Part shown: positions 16,555-24,935 of the stretch, in pieces
How positions within the stretch are numbered: the first letter of the stretch is position 1
How the letters are laid out: the number at the start of each line of letters is the position of its first letter
Translations under genes and position numbers: made by a program
Notes under the pieces: model-generated
What the model was told of the DNA's origin: nothing
Seen by the model: the letters and a program-made list of their open reading frames with translations, nothing else
The model's database searches: none
From: Halorubrum persicum
GTDB taxonomy: Archaea > Halobacteriota > Halobacteria > Halobacteriales > Haloferacaceae
Assembly: GCF_002727125.1 (NCBI RefSeq)
Contig: NZ_NHOA01000149.1
Location: 40,260 to 104,259, forward strand
Direction: 5' to 3'
DNA: 64,000 bases

Positions 16555-17463
16555 TCAGACCTCCGTCGGGGAGCCGTGATCGCGGGCCAACTCGGCCAGC
16601 GCCGCGAACGCCGACGGGTCGAGGTCGCCGGGCCGCTGTCGGAGCAGGTCCTCGTCCGCGGCGTCGACGACCGCCTCCGGATCGTCCAACCCGGAGATGT
16701 GGCCGGTGTTTCGGATCGCGTTTCGGACCGTCTTGCGCCGCTGCGTGAACAGCGCCTTCACGAACCGGAGGAAGAAGGCTTCGTCGCCCACCTCGTAGTC
16801 GGGGTCACGGGGCGTACACCGGACCACCGCGCTCTCGACGGCGGGCTGGGGGGCGAACGCCTCCTTCGGGACGCGCTCGACGATCTCGACGGCGGCGTAG
16901 TGTTGGGCGGACACCGAGAGCCGACCGTACTCGGCGTCGCCGGCCGACGCCACCATTCGCTCGGCGAACTCGGCCTGGAACATCAACACGAGCGGCTTCC
17001 CCTCGGGGAGCAGCCGGAAGGCGATCTCCGAGGAGACGCCGTACGGGAGATTCGCGACGCAGGCGGTGAACGGCGGCAGATCCACGTCGAGCGCGTCGCC
17101 CTCGATCACGTCGAGGAGGCCGTCGTCGATCGCCGTCGCGAACTCCTCGCGGAGGAAGCCGGCGAAGACGCCGTCGCGTTCGATCACGGAGAGCCGGCGC
17201 TGGGCGTCGGTGTCGGCGGAACCGTCGTCGGCCGCCACCGCCAGCAGCCGGTCGGTGAGCGCTCCCGCGCCCCCACCGATCTCCAAGAGGTGGCTCGCGT
17301 CGACGTCGTCTGGGAGGTACGCGGGGATCCGATCGAGCACGCGGTCGTCGACGAGGAAGTGTTGGTCGCGGTCGGGGTTCGCGCGCTCCCCCGCCCGCCG
17401 GGCGAGCGCGTCGGGGTCGCGGTCCCCGTACGCCGCGCCAGCGCCCGTCGATGAGTCGGTCAT
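16555..17463 (-). CDS. rsmA: 16S rRNA dimethyladenosine transferase RsmA/KsgA (Dim1)
   Basis: A 302-residue SAM-dependent methyltransferase. It dimethylates the two adjacent adenosines in the 3'-terminal hairpin of 16S rRNA. Visible features: QHFLVDDRVLDRI at the N-terminus, SAM motif LLEIGGGAGALTDRLL, the acidic VIEGDALDVDLP and the catalytic NLPYGVSSEI. The C-terminal domain includes FLRFVKALFTQRRKTVRNA. A TATA-like CTTTTACC (minus strand, 17488-17495) 26 bases before the ATG makes it the head gene of the rsmA-mscS-mscS-methyltransferase operon. The DUF655 gene upstream on the same strand is its usual archaeal neighbour. Confidence 0.94.
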   Translation of the reverse strand: MTDSSTGAGAAYGDRDPDALARRAGERANPDRDQHFLVDDRVLDRIPAYLPDDVDASHLLEIGGGAGALTDRLLAVAADDGSADTDAQRRLSVIERDGVFAGFLREEFATAIDDGLLDVIEGDALDVDLPPFTACVANLPYGVSSEIAFRLLPEGKPLVLMFQAEFAERMVASAGDAEYGRLSVSAQHYAAVEIVERVPKEAFAPQPAVESAVVRCTPRDPDYEVGDEAFFLRFVKALFTQRRKTVRNAIRNTGHISGLDDPEAVVDAADEDLLRQRPGDLDPSAFAALAELARDHGSPTEV

Positions 17464-17548
17464 GGCCGCGTTACTCCGCCGTTCGGGGTAAAAGTCCCGT
17501 TTCGGGGCGTCCGAGGGGGCCCGCGCCCGACTCGTCCCCCGTCCCGCC

Positions 17549-18127
17549 TCACTCCTCGTAGCCGACGAACCGCCGGTATTTGAGGTCCTCCTCGCGGATC
17601 TCCTCGACGATCCGTTCGACGAGCACCTCCTTCGGGCGGTGGAGCCCGCCGACGCGCTCCGAGACCTCCGCGAAGCTCTCGAAGGGGCCGCGCTTCCGCT
17701 CGTCGAGCACCTTGTTCCGGAGCTGCTTGCCGATCCCCGGCAGGAGGTTGAGCTGGTGGAGTCTCAGGGTGATCGGGCCGGCCTCGTTGTAGAAGTCGAC
17801 GAACCGCTCCTCGTCGGCGTCGACGATGTCCTCGACCGCGTACTCAATCTCCGCCGCCGCGTTCCGGGTGAGGTCGTCGAACGACACCTCGCGGTACCGG
17901 CCCACCACGGCGCCGTCGAGCGCGATCCGGTCGCTCACGGAGACGTCCGTCGCCTCGTCGAGCGCGAGCTCGTACAGCCCGAACGTGTCCGTCCCGAGCC
18001 CGTACGCGACCGGCGACTTTCGGTACTGCGGGCGGTCGTCGTCCGGCCGCCCGTTGGGCATCACGTCCAACAGGACGACCGCGGGACCGTCGGCCGCGTC
18101 GGAGGCGTCGGAATCGGGATCGCTCAT
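17549..18127 (-). CDS. DUF655 family protein with helix-hairpin-helix domain
   Basis: A 192-residue archaeal protein of the DUF655 family. The N-terminal part is a beta-rich (OB-like) region containing SDRIALDG. The C-terminal part has the helix-hairpin-helix LHQLNLLPGIGKQLRNKVL, and a second hairpin follows in GGLHRPKEVLVERIVEEI. This suggests nucleic-acid binding. In archaea it is typically encoded between rpoF (Rpb4) and rsmA; here only the rsmA side is kept and no L21e or rpoF gene is adjacent. Its own TATA-like GTTTTTTC (minus strand, about 18149-18156) indicates a separate promoter. The exact role, probably rRNA or RNA related, is unknown. Confidence 0.88.
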   Translation of the reverse strand: MSDPDSDASDAADGPAVVLLDVMPNGRPDDDRPQYRKSPVAYGLGTDTFGLYELALDEATDVSVSDRIALDGAVVGRYREVSFDDLTRNAAAEIEYAVEDIVDADEERFVDFYNEAGPITLRLHQLNLLPGIGKQLRNKVLDERKRGPFESFAEVSERVGGLHRPKEVLVERIVEEIREEDLKYRRFVGYEE

Positions 18128-18244
18128 ACTCGTTTTAGGAGTCCGCGCGGTGAAAAAACCGCTGCCGCGCGGGGCCGACAGCGATCGCGCTCGGAGCGAC
18201 GGCGGATCGGTTCGCGACCGATGGCGCCCCGTCGTCCGCGAGCC

Positions 18245-18289
18245 GCGGCGTTCCCGGTCGCGGCGTTCCCGGTCGCGGCGTTCCCGGTC
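18245..18289. repeat. Tandem repeat, 15-base unit x3
   Basis: Unit GCGGCGTTCCCGGTC is repeated three times without mismatch in the 210-base intergenic space between the DUF655 gene and the YqcI/YcgG gene. It looks like recent slippage; no function is seen. Confidence 0.9.
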
Positions 18290-18337
18290 GCCGGTGACCG
18301 CCGAAAGCCAAAAGCCGATCTACCCCCCACGATCGGT

Positions 18338-19207
18338 ATGAACGAGCCCGGTACCGAGGGCGTGCTGTTAGACCAGGAGACGCTCCACGATCGGCTCGAC
18401 GACGCACCCGGCTGGCTGCGGGACCACTACCGCACCTTCCGCGAGTCGATGCTCGGCGAGCGCGACGGCTCCCCGTTCCCCTGTTACTTCGGTATCGAGG
18501 TCGAGCGCGAGGGCGACCTGCTGTACGCCGCCTGCGAGTCGCCCACCGACCCCGCGGCCCTGCTCCGGCTGCGCGACGTGATCCTGGAGTACCTCGACAC
18601 CTACGAGGATCACGCCGACCGCGCGCCGCTCGCGGTGTTCTTCAAACCGCCCGCCGGCGACCGCGGCGAGGCGCACTACCACGAGCGGCTCTGGCACGTC
18701 CTGGAGTTCCTCCACGTCCACGACCCGGAGCCGTGGCCGGACGAGATCCCGACCGACCCCGACACCCCCCGGTGGGAGTTCTGCTTCGGCGGCGAGCCGT
18801 TGTTCCCGACCTCCCGCGCGCCGTTCTACGAGGAGCGCAAGAGCCGGTACTCGCCGATCGGCCTCGAGATCACCGTCCAGCCCCGCGCCGTCTTCGAGGG
18901 GATCACCGCCGACACCGAGGCGGGCGAGCGGGCCCGCGAGACCATCCGCGACCGCATGGGCGACTACGACGGGGTCTGCCCCCACGCCGACCTCGGCGAC
19001 TGGGGCGTCGAGGGCGACCGCGAGTGGACCCAGTACCTGTTCCGCGAGGACGACGACGCGAGCCCGGACGCCTGCCCCCTGCGTCCGACCCGCGACCACC
19101 CGAAGGCGCCGGAGGCGCTGCTGGAGCCGGGGGCGTGGCGCCGGCTCGCCGACCCCTCCGCGCCCGGCGACGACGCGACCCTGACCACGGGGTTGGGCGA
19201 TGACTGA
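18338..19207 (+). CDS. YqcI/YcgG family protein
   Basis: A 289-residue protein of the YqcI/YcgG family. Recognisable stretches are [60 protein letters not shown] and [11 protein letters not shown]. No catalytic activity has been established for this family. The conserved Cys, Glu and aromatic residues suggest a small-molecule or metal-binding fold. The protein is cytoplasmic with no signal peptide. It overlaps the start of the following isochorismatase-type gene by eight bases, so the two form an operon, perhaps acting on the same metabolite. Confidence 0.85.
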   Translation: MNEPGTEGVLLDQETLHDRLDDAPGWLRDHYRTFRESMLGERDGSPFPCYFGIEVEREGDLLYAACESPTDPAALLRLRDVILEYLDTYEDHADRAPLAVFFKPPAGDRGEAHYHERLWHVLEFLHVHDPEPWPDEIPTDPDTPRWEFCFGGEPLFPTSRAPFYEERKSRYSPIGLEITVQPRAVFEGITADTEAGERARETIRDRMGDYDGVCPHADLGDWGVEGDREWTQYLFREDDDASPDACPLRPTRDHPKAPEALLEPGAWRRLADPSAPGDDATLTTGLGDD

Positions 19208-19790
19208 CTCGTCGGAGGCGGTGACGGGCTCCGACGCGGGTTCCGCGCTCCCCTCGGACGCCGTCCTCCTGCTGATCGACTTCCAGACCGGCTTCGACGA
19301 GCCGGGGTGGGGGGAGCGCAACAACCCCGACGCGGAGGCGGTCGCGGCCGCGCTGCTGGCGCGGTGGCGCGAGGCCGACCGCCCGGTCGCGCACGTGCGA
19401 CACGCCTCGACCGAGCCCGGCTCCCCGCTGCGCCCGGACGCCCCCGGGTTCGCGTGGAAGCCCGAGACCGCGCCCGCCGAGGACGAGCCCGCGTTCGAGA
19501 AGTCGGTCAACGGCGCGCTCCTCGACTCCGGCCTCGACGAGTGGCTCAGCGAGCGGGGCCACGACACCCTCGTCGTCTGCGGGCTCACCACCGACCACTG
19601 CGTCTCGACGACGGCCCGGATGGCCGAGAACCGCGGCTACGGGGTGTTCGTCGTCGCCGACGGCACCGCGACCCACGCCAGGACGACCCACGACGGCGAG
19701 CGGATCGACCCGGAGACCTCTCACCGCGTCGCGCTCGCCCACCTCGACGGCGAGTTCGCGACCGTGGTCGAGAGCGGCGACATCGCGTGA
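19200..19790 (+). CDS. Isochorismatase-family cysteine hydrolase
   Basis: A 196-residue hydrolase of the isochorismatase/nicotinamidase superfamily. The catalytic triad can be placed: Asp in LLIDFQTGF, Lys in FEKSVNGAL and Cys in [18 protein letters not shown], with the usual cis-peptide loop before the Cys. The substrate could be nicotinamide, an N-carbamoyl compound or isochorismate; the metal-site residues typical of nicotinamidase (DxHxxxH) are not evident, which argues against PncA. It overlaps the YqcI/YcgG gene and is probably co-translated with it. The downstream neighbour, the MATE gene, is convergent. Confidence 0.88.
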   Translation: MTDSSEAVTGSDAGSALPSDAVLLLIDFQTGFDEPGWGERNNPDAEAVAAALLARWREADRPVAHVRHASTEPGSPLRPDAPGFAWKPETAPAEDEPAFEKSVNGALLDSGLDEWLSERGHDTLVVCGLTTDHCVSTTARMAENRGYGVFVVADGTATHARTTHDGERIDPETSHRVALAHLDGEFATVVESGDIA

Positions 19791-19833
19791 ACCGGCCGGG
19801 GATCGCGTACGGTCTGACGGACCCGAAGCCGCC

Positions 19834-21294
19834 TCAGTCGCCGGCCGGCTCCGTGTTCCCGTCGTCGCTCGCGCGGTCGGCGGCGTTCCCGAACAGTCCC
19901 CGTCGGGTCGTGTACCGGAAGTACGCGCCGAGCCCGCAGAAGCCGACGACGTTCGAGACGGCGACCGCCCAGAAGACGGCCTCGACCCCCCATCCGAGTC
20001 CGGGCGCGACGGCGACGCCGAACGCGCCGAACGTCGCCGTCGCGGGCACCGAGCCCACCGCGATGGGGAACCGGACCCCCCAGTACTTGACCAGGTCCGC
20101 GACGAGGGAGGTGCGGGTGCGGGAGGCCCCGTTGAAGCCCGCCAACAGCGTGTACGTCCCTCCGAGCGCCCAGTAGGAGGCCGCGAGAATCCGGAGGTAC
20201 GACGCGGACAGCGACCGACCGGCCGCCGTGAGGTCGGGTGCCAGAAAGTCGGTGATCGCGCCGGCGAACAGGAACTGGACGGCGCCGAGCGCGAGGAACG
20301 CCGCGACGACCATCCCGGTCCCCACGACCGTCGTCCGCCGGGCGCGTTCGGGGGCGTCCGCGCCGAGGTTCTGGCCGATCATCGACTGGGCCGCCTGCTG
20401 CATCCCGAGCGCGGGAACGACGGCGAGCGTGGCGACGCGCGCGCCGACCGTGTACGCCGCGACGCCGGCCGCGCCGCCGGCGACCGCGACCAGCCCCACG
20501 ACGAGCACGCGCACCAGCTCGCTCGCCCCGCGCTGGCCGCCGAGCGGGAGCCCGACCCGGAGGATCTCCCGTGCGGTCGAGCGATCGGCGGCGACCGCCT
20601 CGCGAGTGAGCCGGAACGTGTCACGCCCGATCCCCGCCGCGTACGCGAGGACGTGCCCGAGCCCGACGACGGCGGAGATCGCGGTGGCGAGCGCCGCGCC
20701 CGCGACCCCGAGCGCCGGGACCGGCCCCGCGCCGAAGATGAGCACGGGTGCCGCGACGAGGTTGACGAGGACGCTGGCGACGCTCACGTGCAGGACGGCT
20801 CGCGTGTCGCCGTAGGCGGTGAAGCAGTTCTCCACCGTGTCACCGACCGCGCCGAGCGGGAGGACCGCGACGATGATCGCGAGGTACGTCGCCGTCGTGC
20901 CGGCCAGGACGGGGTCCGCGCCGAGGAGCCGCACCAGCTCTTCGGAGTACGCGACGACTGGAACCGCGATCGCGCCCGTGACCGCGAGCGCGACGGCCGC
21001 GCCGGTGACCGCGACGCGGCGCGCCCCCGCTGCGTCCCCGTCGCCGGCGCGCTGCGCGACGAGGATCTGGGTCCCGAGGGCCGCGACGACCACCGCCGCG
21101 CCCAGAAGCGACTGGATGGGGAGGCTGAGCCCGACCGCGGCGACGGCGTCCTCGCTCACCCGACCGAGCCAGAACGTGTCGACGAGGGCGTTCGCGACGT
21201 ACACGAGGTTCTGTGCGACGAGCGGGGCCGCGAGCAGCAGGAGGACCCTCCCTACCGGCCCGCCGGTGATCGCCTCGCGGTCGACGTCGAACAT
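19834..21294 (-). CDS. MATE family multidrug/cation efflux transporter
   Basis: A 486-residue membrane protein with about 12 hydrophobic segments in two related halves, as in the MATE family. The first half opens with RVLLLLAAPLVAQNLVYVAN and LVDTFWLGRV, typical of archaeal DinF-like MATEs. The second half repeats the pattern around VGLPLGGQRGASELVRVL. It exports drugs or organic cations in exchange for H+ or Na+. The ATG at 21294 is preceded at the right distance by GTTTTATTATCC (minus strand, 21317-21328), so I reject longer upstream forms. It is divergent from lipA. Confidence 0.92.
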   Translation of the reverse strand: MFDVDREAITGGPVGRVLLLLAAPLVAQNLVYVANALVDTFWLGRVSEDAVAAVGLSLPIQSLLGAAVVVAALGTQILVAQRAGDGDAAGARRVAVTGAAVALAVTGAIAVPVVAYSEELVRLLGADPVLAGTTATYLAIIVAVLPLGAVGDTVENCFTAYGDTRAVLHVSVASVLVNLVAAPVLIFGAGPVPALGVAGAALATAISAVVGLGHVLAYAAGIGRDTFRLTREAVAADRSTAREILRVGLPLGGQRGASELVRVLVVGLVAVAGGAAGVAAYTVGARVATLAVVPALGMQQAAQSMIGQNLGADAPERARRTTVVGTGMVVAAFLALGAVQFLFAGAITDFLAPDLTAAGRSLSASYLRILAASYWALGGTYTLLAGFNGASRTRTSLVADLVKYWGVRFPIAVGSVPATATFGAFGVAVAPGLGWGVEAVFWAVAVSNVVGFCGLGAYFRYTTRRGLFGNAADRASDDGNTEPAGD

Positions 21295-21415
21295 CGAATA
21301 GTTCCGAATCGGTTGGGGATAATAAAACGCTACTGATGTTAGATAGCATACGTCTTCTCGCGCCGGCGGTCGGTCGGACCCGCACGTTTTTGCGCCCGGC
21401 CGCCGTGGTTCGGGT

Positions 21416-22396
21416 ATGCAACGCGGCCGTCGGAAGCCGGACTGGCTGAAGTCGCGTCCCCCGTCCGGCTCTCGGTTCACGGAGATCAAAGAGCGCCTCC
21501 GCGAGCGTGACCTCCACACCGTCTGCGAGGAGGCCAACTGTCCCAACATGGGCGAGTGTTGGTCCGGGGGCGCGAACGCGCCCCCGAACGGCGAGGCGGC
21601 GGACGCCGCCGAGGCCGGCCCCGGCACGGCGACGTTCATGCTCATGGGCGACCGCTGCTCGCGCGGGTGTAACTTCTGCGACGTGGAGACGGGAGGGATG
21701 GAGCCGCTCGACCCGGACGAGCCGGCGAACGTCGCGGACGCGGTCGACGAGATCGGGCTCGACTACGTCGTGCTCACGTCGGTCGACAGAGACGACCTCG
21801 CGGACGGCGGCTCCGCGCACTTCGCCGAGACGATCCGCGAGATCAAACGACGCGACCCGGAGATTCTCGTCGAGACGCTGATCCCCGACTTCCAGGGCGA
21901 CCCCGAGGCGATCGACCGGATCATCGACGCGGGGCCGGACGTGATCGCCCACAACGTCGAGACGGTCGAGCGGCTCCAGTGGCCGGTCAGAGACCGACGG
22001 GCCGATTACGAGCAGTCGCTCGCGGTGCTCGATCGGGTCGACCGCCAGTCGGACATCCACACCAAGACGAGCCTCATGCTGGGCGTCGGCGAGTACGACC
22101 ACGAGGTGTACCGGACGCTGGGCGACCTCCGCGAAGTCGGCGTCGACGTGGTCACCTTCGGCCAGTACCTCCAACCCTCGCGCTCGCACCTCGACGTGTT
22201 CGAGTACGTCCACCCCGACGTGTTCGAGACGTGGCGCGCGGTCGCCGAGGCGGAGTTCGACTTCCTCTACTGCGCCTCGGGACCGATGGTCCGCTCGTCG
22301 TACAAGGCCGGCGAGCTGTTCGTCGAGGCGCTGCTCCGGGAGGGACGCGCCCCGGAAGACGCCCGGCGACACGCGCGGGCCGCGGGCGGAGACTGA
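21416..22396 (+). CDS. lipA: Lipoyl synthase
   Basis: A 326-residue radical SAM enzyme that inserts two sulfur atoms into protein-bound octanoyl groups to make lipoyl cofactors for 2-oxoacid dehydrogenases and the glycine cleavage system. Both iron-sulfur sites are complete: the auxiliary cluster Cys37, Cys42 and Cys48 (CEEANCPNMGEC) and the radical SAM Cys81, Cys85 and Cys88 (CSRGCNFC). A Gly/Ala/Glu-rich insert of about 20 residues between them (51-71) is unusual compared with bacterial LipA. The C-terminal RSSYKAGELF supplies the conserved RSSY serine. The box ACGTTTTTG near 21385 fits a leaderless start. It is transcribed alone. Confidence 0.94.
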   Translation: MQRGRRKPDWLKSRPPSGSRFTEIKERLRERDLHTVCEEANCPNMGECWSGGANAPPNGEAADAAEAGPGTATFMLMGDRCSRGCNFCDVETGGMEPLDPDEPANVADAVDEIGLDYVVLTSVDRDDLADGGSAHFAETIREIKRRDPEILVETLIPDFQGDPEAIDRIIDAGPDVIAHNVETVERLQWPVRDRRADYEQSLAVLDRVDRQSDIHTKTSLMLGVGEYDHEVYRTLGDLREVGVDVVTFGQYLQPSRSHLDVFEYVHPDVFETWRAVAEAEFDFLYCASGPMVRSSYKAGELFVEALLREGRAPEDARRHARAAGGD

Positions 22397-22648
22397 AGCC
22401 GCCGGAAGCGACCGGCACCCGCGGGAGCCGCGACCGAGGTGTCGTCTCGGGCTCTCGACGCGCTCTCGACGCTCCGTCTCCCCCGGAACGAGCGGCCGCT
22501 GTGTGAGTCGCCCCATCCCGACCCGGAGCCGACGCAACCACTCACGCTTTTGAAACGCTGCGCGGCGAAAAAACACCCGTCGACCCGGAACGTAATACAC
22601 CTTATATGGATGTTATTGACACTACCTGTGCGGATGTTGACAGGGATA

Positions 22649-22656
22649 TACTTATG
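22649..22656 (+). promoter_or_regulatory. TATA box of the permuted binding-protein gene
   Basis: TACTTATG lies 25-32 bases before the ATG at 22681, within an AT-rich stretch that also holds two similar words (GATGTTATTGACA and GATGTTGACA). The words may be regulator half sites. Confidence 0.5.
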
Positions 22657-22680
22657 AAAGTGGGCTCTATATGAGTGGTT

Positions 22681-24087
22681 ATGTCATACCACAAAAGACG
22701 GCGTGACGTGTTGAAGACTGTCGGTGTCGCCGGGGCGGTCGGACTCGCAGGCTGTGCGGGCGGCGACGGTGGCGACGGTGGCGACGGCGGTGACGGCAGC
22801 GACGGGAGCGACAGTGGCGACGGCGGCGACGGCGACGACGGAATGGACGGCGGCGACGGCGGCGACGGCGGCTCGGGCGGCGGCGGTCCGGACCTGATCA
22901 CCGTCATCGGCTACCCCGAGAGCGGGATCCAGCTGTTCCGCGACTACTACGCCGCGTCCGACGGGGCCGAGGACATCCTCATCCCCGACGGGCTACAGGA
23001 CCCCTCGCTCCCCGGACAGGTCGGCAACGAGATGGCCAACGTCACCGGGACGGCGCCGGCGGCGGGCGGTCCGAACCAGGCGGCGTTCGAGAGCCTGTAT
23101 CAGGACGAGTACGACGAGACGCCGGGCGTGTTCACGTCGCAGTCGTACGACTCCGCGGCGGCGCTGATCCTGGCGAACGTCGCGGCGGGCGAGAACAGCG
23201 GCACCGCGATCCGCGACCAGCTCCGTCGCATCGCGAACCCGGGAGGCACCTCGTACGGACCGGGCGAGTTCCTGGACGCCGTCGAGGCGGCGGCGAACGG
23301 CGAGGACATCAACTACCAGGGCGCGTCGAGCGCCGTCAACTTCGACCAGAACGGCGATCCGGCGTCGGCGGCCTACTCCATCTGGGAGTTCGCCGGGCTG
23401 GACGCGGACTCCGTCAGCGTCCAGGAGACCCAGAGCTTCGAGGGCGAGAACCCCGACGGAGCCGGTCCCACTGCTGACTCCTCGCCGGGCGGCTTCGGCC
23501 GCGAGGTGAGCGTCGGAATCCTGCTTCCCGAGACCGGGGACCTCGCGTCGACGGGTCAGCCGATGATCCGTGCGGCCGAGATCCCGGCCCAGCAGATCAA
23601 CGAGTCCGACCTCGACCTGACGGTGAACGCCCAGTTCGAGGACACGAACACCTCCCCGGACCAGGGGGTCAGCGGCGCCGAGTCCCTCGTCAGCGCGGGG
23701 GTCCCGGCGATTTGCGGGACCGCCTCCTCGGGCGTGAACGTCCCCGTCTGTCAGGAGACGCTCATCCCGAACGAGGTCGTCGGCTGCTCGCCGTCCAGCA
23801 CCGCGCTGTCGGTGACGAACCTCGAAGACGACGACTACATCTTCCGGACCGCCCCGAGCGACCAGCTTCAGGGCCGGGTCATGGCACAGGTCGCGTCCGA
23901 GCGCCTCGGTGCGTCGACCGCCGCGACGCTGTACGTCAACAACGACTACGGCCAGCAGCTCTCGGAGCGGTTCAGCAGCGTGTTCGAGGACACGTTCGGC
24001 GGCACGGTGTACGACCAGATCAGCTTCAACATCGGCGAGTCGTCGTACTCCAACGTCGTCGAGCAGGCGCTCTCCGGCGGGAACTGA
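22681..24087 (+). CDS. ABC transporter substrate-binding lipoprotein (LivK/HAAT type), circularly permuted
   Basis: A 468-residue Tat lipoprotein. RRRDVLKT at 6-13 is the twin-arginine motif and LAGC at 22-25 the lipobox, followed by a Gly/Asp linker (26-69). In ordinary LivK-type proteins the mature domain begins with VxIGxLLPxTGDLASTG and ends with a DFDENGD...YEIW segment. Here the order is reversed. Residues 70-259 are the second half (PDLITVIGYPESGIQLFRD through INYQGASSAVNFDQNGDPAS and AYSIWEF). A Gly/Pro/Ser linker follows, then residues 274-468 are the first half (REVSVGILLPETGDLASTGQ through FRTAPSDQLQGRV, LYVNNDYGQQL and SSYSNVVEQALSGGN, stop). The final ALSGGN and the initial PDLITV are consecutive in normal homologues, so the new ends lie at one surface turn of the fold. 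No frame disruption is present, and it looks functional. It should bind an amino acid or related ligand for the livHMGF system encoded convergently. Confidence 0.88.
   Translation: MSYHKRRRDVLKTVGVAGAVGLAGCAGGDGGDGGDGGDGSDGSDSGDGGDGDDGMDGGDGGDGGSGGGGPDLITVIGYPESGIQLFRDYYAASDGAEDILIPDGLQDPSLPGQVGNEMANVTGTAPAAGGPNQAAFESLYQDEYDETPGVFTSQSYDSAAALILANVAAGENSGTAIRDQLRRIANPGGTSYGPGEFLDAVEAAANGEDINYQGASSAVNFDQNGDPASAAYSIWEFAGLDADSVSVQETQSFEGENPDGAGPTADSSPGGFGREVSVGILLPETGDLASTGQPMIRAAEIPAQQINESDLDLTVNAQFEDTNTSPDQGVSGAESLVSAGVPAICGTASSGVNVPVCQETLIPNEVVGCSPSSTALSVTNLEDDDYIFRTAPSDQLQGRVMAQVASERLGASTAATLYVNNDYGQQLSERFSSVFEDTFGGTVYDQISFNIGESSYSNVVEQALSGGN
22762..22884. repeat. Gly/Asp codon repeat in the lipoprotein linker
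   Basis: Imperfect GGCGAC/GGTGAC hexamer repeats encode the Gly/Asp-rich linker after the lipobox. Such simple repeats are prone to slippage and recombination and may have helped the permutation arise. Confidence 0.7.
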
Positions 24088-24230
24088 GGCGCCCGGCGCG
24101 CTCCGGCGGAGCCCCGTTATTTTTCGCGCGAACCGACCACGTAGCGGCGAGCACGGCCGTGGACACTCGGCTGATCTCGCGTCGATCCGGAAAAGAGCCG
24201 CGCGGTACTGCAGTCTGCGATCGCCGACGG

Positions 24231-24935
24231 CTATCCGCCGAGGAACTCCCGGCGGACCTCCTCGTCGTTCAGCAGCGCGGTCCCCTCGTCCTCGAACCGG
24301 TTCTGGCCGTTCGCGAGCACGTAGCCGCGGTCGCAGCGCCGGAGCGCCTCCTTGGCGTTCTGCTCGACCATCAGGACCGCCGTCCCCGTCTCGTTGATCT
24401 CGTCGATCTTGTCGAACATCTCGTCGACGAGGTCCGGCGCGAGGCCGGCGCTGGGCTCGTCGAGCAGGAGCAGCTCCGGATCGAGCATCAGCGCTCGGCC
24501 CATGGCGAGCATCTGCCGCTGGCCGCCGCTCAGCGTGCCGGCCTGCTGGTGTTTCCGCTCTTCGAGGATCGGGAACCGGTCGTACACCGTCCGGAGCGCG
24601 TCCTGCGGGACCTCGTCGAGGATATACGCCCCCATCTCCAGGTTCTCCTCGATGTCGAGCTCCGCGAAGACGTTCTCGCTCTGCGGGACGTACCCCAACC
24701 CCTTGTGGATCACGTCCTCGGGCTTCGTCCCGCTGATGTCCTCGCCGGCGAACGTCACCGTCCCGCCCATATGCGTCGTTAGCCCGAACACCGACTTCAT
24801 GACGGTTGACTTGCCGGCGCCGTTCGGGCCGACGATGGTGACGTACTCCTCGTCGTCGACGTCGAGGTCGACGTCGGTGAGTATCTGGAGGTCGCCGTAG
24901 CCGGCGTCCAGGTTGCGCACTTCGAGCAGGCTCAC
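24231..24935 (-). CDS. livF: Branched-chain amino acid-type ABC transporter ATP-binding protein (LivF)
   Basis: A 234-residue ABC ATPase of the LivF group. Walker A is GPNGAGKST, the signature LSGGQRQMLAMGRAL, Walker B LLLLDEPSAGLAP and the switch His is in the MVEQN region that replaces VxH (LMVEQNAKEAL). It energises uptake by the LivH/LivM permease at the cytoplasmic face. It is the last gene of the livHMGF operon and its ATG overlaps the livG stop by four bases. LivF and LivG work as a heterodimer. The gene ends about 140 bases from the convergent permuted binding-protein gene. Confidence 0.93.
   Translation of the reverse strand: MSLLEVRNLDAGYGDLQILTDVDLDVDDEEYVTIVGPNGAGKSTVMKSVFGLTTHMGGTVTFAGEDISGTKPEDVIHKGLGYVPQSENVFAELDIEENLEMGAYILDEVPQDALRTVYDRFPILEERKHQQAGTLSGGQRQMLAMGRALMLDPELLLLDEPSAGLAPDLVDEMFDKIDEINETGTAVLMVEQNAKEALRRCDRGYVLANGQNRFEDEGTALLNDEEVRREFLGG

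Noticed and set aside
22681..24087. Reading the binding-protein gene as two adjacent broken genes
   Set aside because: The frame is continuous with one signal peptide, one stop and normal codon bias across the junction, so a single permuted protein explains it better.
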